Below the pieces are notes generated by a model. The model did not search any database. It saw only the letters and a program-made list of their open reading frames with translations, and was not told the origin of the DNA. DNA of 64,000 bases from JBFGCT01 sp963825565 (GTDB lineage: Bacteria; Actinomycetota; Acidimicrobiia; Acidimicrobiales; Ilumatobacteraceae). Position numbers and translations under genes: made by a program. The stretch lies in assembly GCA_963825565.1 (NCBI GenBank), contig CAWGTW010000004.1, positions 434,001 through 498,000 of the forward strand, in the 5' to 3' direction. The first letter of the stretch is position 1, and each line of letters starts with the position of its first letter. This document shows positions 59,687 to 64,000 of the stretch, piece after piece.

Positions 59687-59950
59687 ATGGACGTTGCAGT
59701 CACCGAGCTCAGAGCCCACCTCGGCCGGTGGATCGAGGCGGCACACGAGGGAAACGACATCATCATCACCGATCGAGGAACCCCGGTTGCACGAATCGTC
59801 GCTCTCGATTCGACTCCGGTCATCGACCGCTTGACCGCGCAGGGCGTGATCAGTCGGCCTGCCCGATCGACCCGGCCGGTCGCGGGTGACCGGCGTCGGC
59901 CGACGCCGAAGCGACCGGTTGCTGACATCGTCAGTGAGCAGCGTCGCTGA
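59687..59950 (+). CDS. Phd/YefM-type antitoxin
   Basis: 87 residues: MDVAVTELRAHLGRWIEAAHEGNDIIITDRGTPVARIVAL is the Phd DNA-binding fold; the C-terminus (RPARSTRPVAGDRRRPTPKR) is basic and Pro-rich, as in Phd-type partners of VapC toxins. ATG 59687 is favoured by the -10 box; ATG 59669 would add six residues. Confidence 0.88.
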   Translation: MDVAVTELRAHLGRWIEAAHEGNDIIITDRGTPVARIVALDSTPVIDRLTAQGVISRPARSTRPVAGDRRRPTPKRPVADIVSEQRR

Positions 59951-59952
59951 AC

Positions 59953-60384
59953 GTGGCTCTCGTCTATTTCGACTCGAGTGCTCTCGTCAAGCTCACGCTC
60001 GACGAGGTCGGCTCCGACATCGCCGCCACGCTCTGGAACGCTTGTGACGTGGCGCTGTCGAGTCGACTGGCCTATCCCGAAGTGTGCGCAGCGCTCGCAG
60101 CGGCCGGCCGGAACCACGACTTGACCGAATCGGAAGTGTCTTCGGCTTGCTCTGACTGGGAACTGTTCTGGGCGTCGGTGCGCCCGGTCGAATTGTCAGC
60201 CGACGTCGAGCGGGCTGCCGGCTCGCTTGCAGCGGCTCATCAGCTCCGCGGCGCCGACGCCGTGCATCTCGCCAGCGCGCTCGCACTCGGCACGGCAGAT
60301 CTCACGGTCGCGGTCTGGGACAAGCGCCTTCACGCCGGCGCCGCTGCGGTCGGCCTGTCCGTCGCTCCAGCCGCCCTCGGATGA
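59953..60384 (+). CDS. vapC: VapC-type PIN toxin (Phd-paired)
   Basis: 143 residues. LVYFDSSALVKLTLDE, SSRLAYPEVCAALAAA, LRGADAVHLASALALG and VAVWDKRLHAGA contain the PIN acids. Group with FDSSALVKL starts that pair with Phd antitoxins. GTG 59953, 2 nt after the antitoxin stop. Confidence 0.9.
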   Translation: MALVYFDSSALVKLTLDEVGSDIAATLWNACDVALSSRLAYPEVCAALAAAGRNHDLTESEVSSACSDWELFWASVRPVELSADVERAAGSLAAAHQLRGADAVHLASALALGTADLTVAVWDKRLHAGAAAVGLSVAPAALG

Positions 60385-60851
60385 CATCCAGCCGCGACTT
60401 GAGCGTTACCGAGCACTCGGCATATCGCCTGCACTGCTGCGCCAGGCGGAGCGTTCCGCCCCGCGACTACCGCTCGGGCCGGGCTGCTCGTGACCGAGCG
60501 ATACGTGCCTGATTGCGACTGGTGGGTGCGTTGCGGCGGTTGTCGTAGCAAGGAACGACTCTGCATCCAGCGTGACCGGCCTCGCATCCTGAACAGCCGG
60601 CTCTTTGGACAAGTCACTTCCCGGACCCGACAACCAACGCTACGACCCTCCGCCGGACTAGGCAAGAGGTTCGAATCGCCGCGCCCGAACCGCCCTCGAA
60701 ATCACCCCTTGACACAAAGAGGCTTCGATCAGGAGCAGGTGCTGCCGTCTCGCTGGACGCTGATATGCGCCTCATGCGATCGCCGTTCTCACCCACCAGT
60801 TCGCGACGAACCGGTGGCTGCGGGTCTTCGAGGACGTGATAGGCCGGGGAT
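60385..60851. other. 467-bp region without a supportable gene
   Basis: Open frames here show no conserved motif and mixed codon use. I see no repeat or RNA gene. Confidence 0.4.
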
Positions 60852-61391
60852 GTGGAGGAGTTCGAATCGATGCTGTCCGGTGGTCACCCGAACTCGCTCG
60901 GGCGGACACTCGACGTGGTTGACGCGGTGCTCGCAGATCGATCTCGACTCGGCGACCTTTACCGGTGCTACTTCAGTGATGACGAAGTCGTCCGGCTCAG
61001 AGTGTCGAGCGCCATGAAGCGAGTGACGATCGAACATCCGGATTGGACTATGGGTTTCATCGACGGCCTGGAGTCCGAGGTCGCCGCGATCGACCAGGCG
61101 TCGACGCAGTGGACGCTCGCTCTGCTGTTCGACCTGATGGTTGATCTGTTGTCGCCGCAGCAGCGTTCCCGTGCGGTTGAGATCATGCAGGACAACCTTG
61201 CGCAGCATTCCGACTGGATCGTGCTGAACAACTCGATGAAGGTGCTTGGAAAATGGGCGGAAGCCGATCCTGGGCTTGCGGAGTGGCTGCTGCCGCACGC
61301 TCGCCGCCTCACTCGCGATGAGCGAAAATCCGTCGCAGCAAACGCCCGCAAGCTGCTTGACCAACTCAGCGCGAGTTCGCCACCTTCTTGA
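60852..61391 (+). CDS. HEAT-repeat-like protein of unknown function
   Basis: 179 residues, almost all helical. Units such as LRVSSAMKRVTIEHPDW, WTLALLFDLMVDLLSPQQRSRAVEIMQDNL, DWIVLNNSMKVLGKWAEADP and RKSVAANARKLLDQLS look like HEAT repeats with the typical KVL-KWA spacing. Such proteins usually bind other proteins. GTG 60852. No partner is evident nearby. Confidence 0.6.
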   Translation: MEEFESMLSGGHPNSLGRTLDVVDAVLADRSRLGDLYRCYFSDDEVVRLRVSSAMKRVTIEHPDWTMGFIDGLESEVAAIDQASTQWTLALLFDLMVDLLSPQQRSRAVEIMQDNLAQHSDWIVLNNSMKVLGKWAEADPGLAEWLLPHARRLTRDERKSVAANARKLLDQLSASSPPS

Positions 61392-61490
61392 GCGGTTCGG
61401 CGCTCGCGGACGTGCCTGATCGAGTCGAGGGCGCGCTGCGGTGGTTGTCGTAGCGTCGATGGTGCCGGTCGGTTGGCTCTGTGGCTGTGG

Positions 61491-62429
61491 TCAGCTGGTC
61501 GGGTCGTCGGCGATCCGCACGATCAGCTCGTTGAGCTCGGGGATGCCCGGGTAGACGAAGTCGGCGTGGAGCTTGCCGGGGAGCACGTCTGCGTCGACCG
61601 GCCAGCCCGCGGCGTCGAGTGCTGCCGCGAACTTGGCGAGATGGTCGGCGTGGGAGAACGAATGAAACAGCTGGTCGCCGGCGCGCAGATGGAACGGAAC
61701 CTCGCCGGGCCGTCCCGCCTCGATGTGTGGGAGAGGCCCGAGCGCCCCGATCGCGTCCGGTGCCACCTCGGCCAGCACGGGATACTCGGCTGCGGCGACC
61801 TCGCCCCAGTCGTAGGGTCCCTCCCAGCCGAAGAACGCATCCGGGACGGCAGACCCGTCTTCGCTCACACAGGGCCCGGAACTGTGCGACGCGAGCTGGG
61901 GATCGTCTCCGACGATCGTGACCGTCGCCCCGAACGCAGCACCCATCGAGTACCCGACGAGCACCAACCGATCGGTGTCTGCGCCATGGACGGCGGCGTC
62001 GGCACGAGCCGTCCTGATCGCGCACGCGAGATCGCCGAGCAGCGTCTCACCGGCCCACTGGCCGGACTCCAGCAGTTCCTCCCGGACACCTGCCAACACG
62101 AGTCGGTACGTCGGCGCGTACACGATCAGTCCTCGCTCGGCCAGCGCCGTCGCCAGCGCCCTCATGGACTCGCCCCTCATGCCCCCGCCGTGGAGCAGCA
62201 CCACGACGGGCCACCCTCCGTCGCCGCTCGGGACGAACCGGAGCATCGTCGGCTCGCTACCCAGGCCGTCGTACCGCGCGAAGTACGGGATGGTCTGCAC
62301 CTCTGCGACCGTCGTCGACTCCACGGTTGGCTCGGTGAAGATCGCGTCGTCCGAATCGTCACCACACCCCGCGACGCTGACGATGACCATTGCAGCGATC
62401 GACAGCGACGCTGCCCGATACCAGCTCAT
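61491..62429 (-). CDS. alpha/beta hydrolase lipoprotein
   Basis: 312 residues. Lipobox SVAGC with Cys at about residue 22 (VIVSVAGCGDDSDD) indicates an outer-face lipoprotein. Hydrolase: VVVLLHGGGMRGESM, LVLVGYSMGAAFGATV (Ser nucleophile), EVPFHLRAGDQLF (Asp) and KLHADFVYPG (His). Similar to acetylesterase/PHB-depolymerase-like hydrolases. Substrate unknown. Confidence 0.8.
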   Translation of the reverse strand: MSWYRAASLSIAAMVIVSVAGCGDDSDDAIFTEPTVESTTVAEVQTIPYFARYDGLGSEPTMLRFVPSGDGGWPVVVLLHGGGMRGESMRALATALAERGLIVYAPTYRLVLAGVREELLESGQWAGETLLGDLACAIRTARADAAVHGADTDRLVLVGYSMGAAFGATVTIVGDDPQLASHSSGPCVSEDGSAVPDAFFGWEGPYDWGEVAAAEYPVLAEVAPDAIGALGPLPHIEAGRPGEVPFHLRAGDQLFHSFSHADHLAKFAAALDAAGWPVDADVLPGKLHADFVYPGIPELNELIVRIADDPTS

Positions 62430-62664
62430 TCTTCGTCCTCCACCACCACATCGCTCAGCCGAAGCCGACGCAGAGATACCGACGCGAACCTCGACCTCGC
62501 GATGAGCATGCACATGCCGCGGCCTCGGCACACCAGAGGACATCGTCAGGCGACAGGCAGGATCACGAGGCCCGCACCAGGAACGTCCCGTGGCAGCGCG
62601 TCATCCGCGGGCTCTACGTGTACGTCGCACAGGATTCGCGCCGCACGTCGCGGTGCCCGTTCGG

Positions 62665-63003
62665 TCAGGGCGCCGGTGTCTGCAGTGAGTTGAGGAACAG
62701 CTCGGAGGCGCCGGCTCCTCCGAGCGCCGTCGTGACCTCCAAGTCGTAGATCTCGCCCTGGTCGGTCACGAGCGTGAACGCAGAGACTGCGCCGGTCTTG
62801 CCCGCCTGCACATCGATCGAGCTCTGCGGCCAGCGGGCAACTCCGGAGCCCGACTTCAGCTTGATCTTGAACCCTTTCGGCGTGTACTTGAATGCGTAGA
62901 TCGTGGTCGGTCCCACTGCGATCAGCACTGAGTTGGGGAGCGCTGACGTCCGAGTGAGCCCGCCGCCTGTCTGCAAGAATTTGCTGGCGAGCACACGTCC
63001 CAT
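62665..63003 (-). CDS. small protein of unknown function
   Basis: 112 residues, start ATG 63003: LASKFLQTGGGLTRTSALP, VLIAVGPTTIYAFKYTPKGFKIKLKS and FTLVTDQGEIYDLEVTTALG. Alternating beta pattern resembling a small PH-like fold, but I cannot assign a family. The 235 bp toward the lipoprotein gene hold nothing recognisable. Confidence 0.6.
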   Translation of the reverse strand: MGRVLASKFLQTGGGLTRTSALPNSVLIAVGPTTIYAFKYTPKGFKIKLKSGSGVARWPQSSIDVQAGKTGAVSAFTLVTDQGEIYDLEVTTALGGAGASELFLNSLQTPAP

Positions 63004-63227
63004 CGAACCGGCGTGCCCGTGGCTGCCCACCCTCGAAGTTCCGTGAACGGCTCGCCGAGACTCCGGGCGATCGAAGCGACCAATGACATGCACGCGGGTG
63101 CGCGTCGCTCGCCGCAGGGTGATGATGCTGGCCGAACGTTCGCACCGGTCGGCGTCCCGGCGACGATCTGCCCTTCGGCCGCCAGCCGGTGCGACATCGC
63201 TCGTTCGGTTGGCTCCGCGACGGGGCG

Positions 63228-63725
63228 TCACACGAAGCCGGCTTCGGGCATGTCCGACCCAGACGCGCGCCACCGGCCGGTGGGCAGGGGAGCGCCGAGT
63301 GCCAGCAGTGTGTCGAGCAGGATTCGCGCGAGGTCCGCGGCGGTGGTCGAGCGAGCATCGTCGATCACGACCGACGCACACCCCGGTGCGGTCTCGAAGT
63401 CGAGCTTCCATGACGCAGGGAGATCGGGCACGGCACGCCGGAAGGTCGCCTCGTCGAGCGGTTCGGGTGTCGTCCAGAGGAGATAGATGGCAGTCGGGTC
63501 ATCGGCGTGCCGTTTGCCGGGGCCCACGATGCTGTACGTCGCCCAGTATCCCGTCAGGATCTCTCGGTCGCGACCGAACCGCTTCTTGACGGTCTCACCC
63601 GGTTCCGGGATCAGATTCGTCGGCGACCCGTCGTTGCGGGGGTTGATGCCGCGTGCGATCAAGTCCACGAGCACGTTTCGTTCGTCATCGCCGAAATGGA
63701 TGTCATCATCCGGAATGAGGGGCAT
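63228..63725 (-). CDS. hypothetical protein
   Basis: 165 residues: MPLIPDDDIHFGDDERNVLV, RFGRDREILTGYWATYSIVG, AIYLLWTTPEPLDEATFRRA and VVIDDARSTTAADLARILLDTL. Not recognised. ATG 63725 is preceded by a GAAAGGA ribosome-binding site. The following 275 bp to the window end contain no supportable gene. Confidence 0.6.
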   Translation of the reverse strand: MPLIPDDDIHFGDDERNVLVDLIARGINPRNDGSPTNLIPEPGETVKKRFGRDREILTGYWATYSIVGPGKRHADDPTAIYLLWTTPEPLDEATFRRAVPDLPASWKLDFETAPGCASVVIDDARSTTAADLARILLDTLLALGAPLPTGRWRASGSDMPEAGFV

Positions 63726-64000
63726 GGCGGGGTCCTTTCTGGCCACGGTCGGCGGCTCACGACCTACACACTCGCGTGGCGGGATGCTGGGGGACCGATC
63801 AGAACGTTCACTGTCTTCCCGAAGCAACGTCGGCACTGCCCCACAACGCCTACCCGGTGGCCGCGCCCGAGGGTGCCACTGATCGCCGGCTCGAGGCCGC
63901 GGCGGAGTGCCCCACAACGGGCCCTACTCGATGGCGCACTCCGAGCCGTCCCGAATCGCCGGCTCCGCTACGGCGCGATGCGTCACCGAGTGGCACGTTC

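Noticed and set aside
60490..61017. 175-codon plus-strand frame before the HEAT-like gene
   Set aside because: Different frame from the helical-repeat protein it overlaps, Cys/Trp-rich and without family features.

Overview
The window is 64 kb of high-GC actinobacterial chromosome. Gene order (mfd-pth-rplY-prs-glmU, metG-tatD-ksgA-ispE), the two tiny actinobacterial ribosomal proteins bS22 and bL37, frequent GTG starts, ATGA/GTGA stop-start overlaps and many near-leaderless genes with a TAnnnT -10 box point to Actinobacteria. An Acidimicrobiia-like (Ilumatobacter-type) host is my best guess, but that is inference.

Layout. 1-20.7 kb is conserved housekeeping DNA, mostly on the minus strand: MazG-type methylase (partial), parvulin lipoprotein, mfd, pth, rplY, prs, glmU, tRNA-Gln, bS22, ispE, ksgA, an RlpA-like protein, tatD, metG, then thioesterase, HAD phosphatase, rsmI, DUF192, ychF, a DUF559 nuclease gene bracketed by REP-like repeats, a PHP phosphoesterase and bL37. 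21.5-39.8 kb is a surface-glycan locus: glycosyltransferases, two priming sugar transferases, methyltransferases, a flippase, an O-antigen ligase/polymerase, a Wzz-tyrosine-kinase fusion, and a nonulosonic (legionaminic-type) acid pathway (ptmE, legB, legC, legG, legI, legF). Several of these genes are broken by frameshifts. 39.9-42.8 kb holds a PD-(D/E)XK nuclease, two LytR_C proteins, a short hypothetical gene and tRNA-Leu(TAA).

42.8-55.9 kb is a 13-kb integrative element in the 3' end of tRNA-Leu: tyrosine integrase, PIN and excisionase-like genes, a MarR-led operon (nitroreductase relative, membrane protein, possible DUF6544 protein, two SRPBCC proteins, alpha/beta hydrolase), a peptidase-like hydrolase, remnants of arr and an IS21 istB, and vapBC beside the far attachment site, which is a diverged tRNA-Leu 3' half. 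55.9-64 kb is accessory DNA: an SDR protein lacking the catalytic Tyr/Lys, a TetR gene divergent from an MDMPI-domain gene, two further VapBC-type modules back to back, and hydrolase and hypothetical genes.

How the genes work together. The glycan locus looks able to make an activated nonulosonic acid, assemble it onto a lipid-linked unit, flip, polymerise and control its length. As read here that pathway is interrupted in legC, legG, legI, the ligase and the flippase. The shape of most lesions (single-base changes, often in short G/C runs) makes base-calling error a serious alternative to real decay. The most unusual structures are a chain of four GTGA-linked mini-ORFs in a 107-bp tandem repeat joining metG to tatD, a nuclease gene flanked by five identical-length 47-nt REP-like units, and the tRNA-Leu island.
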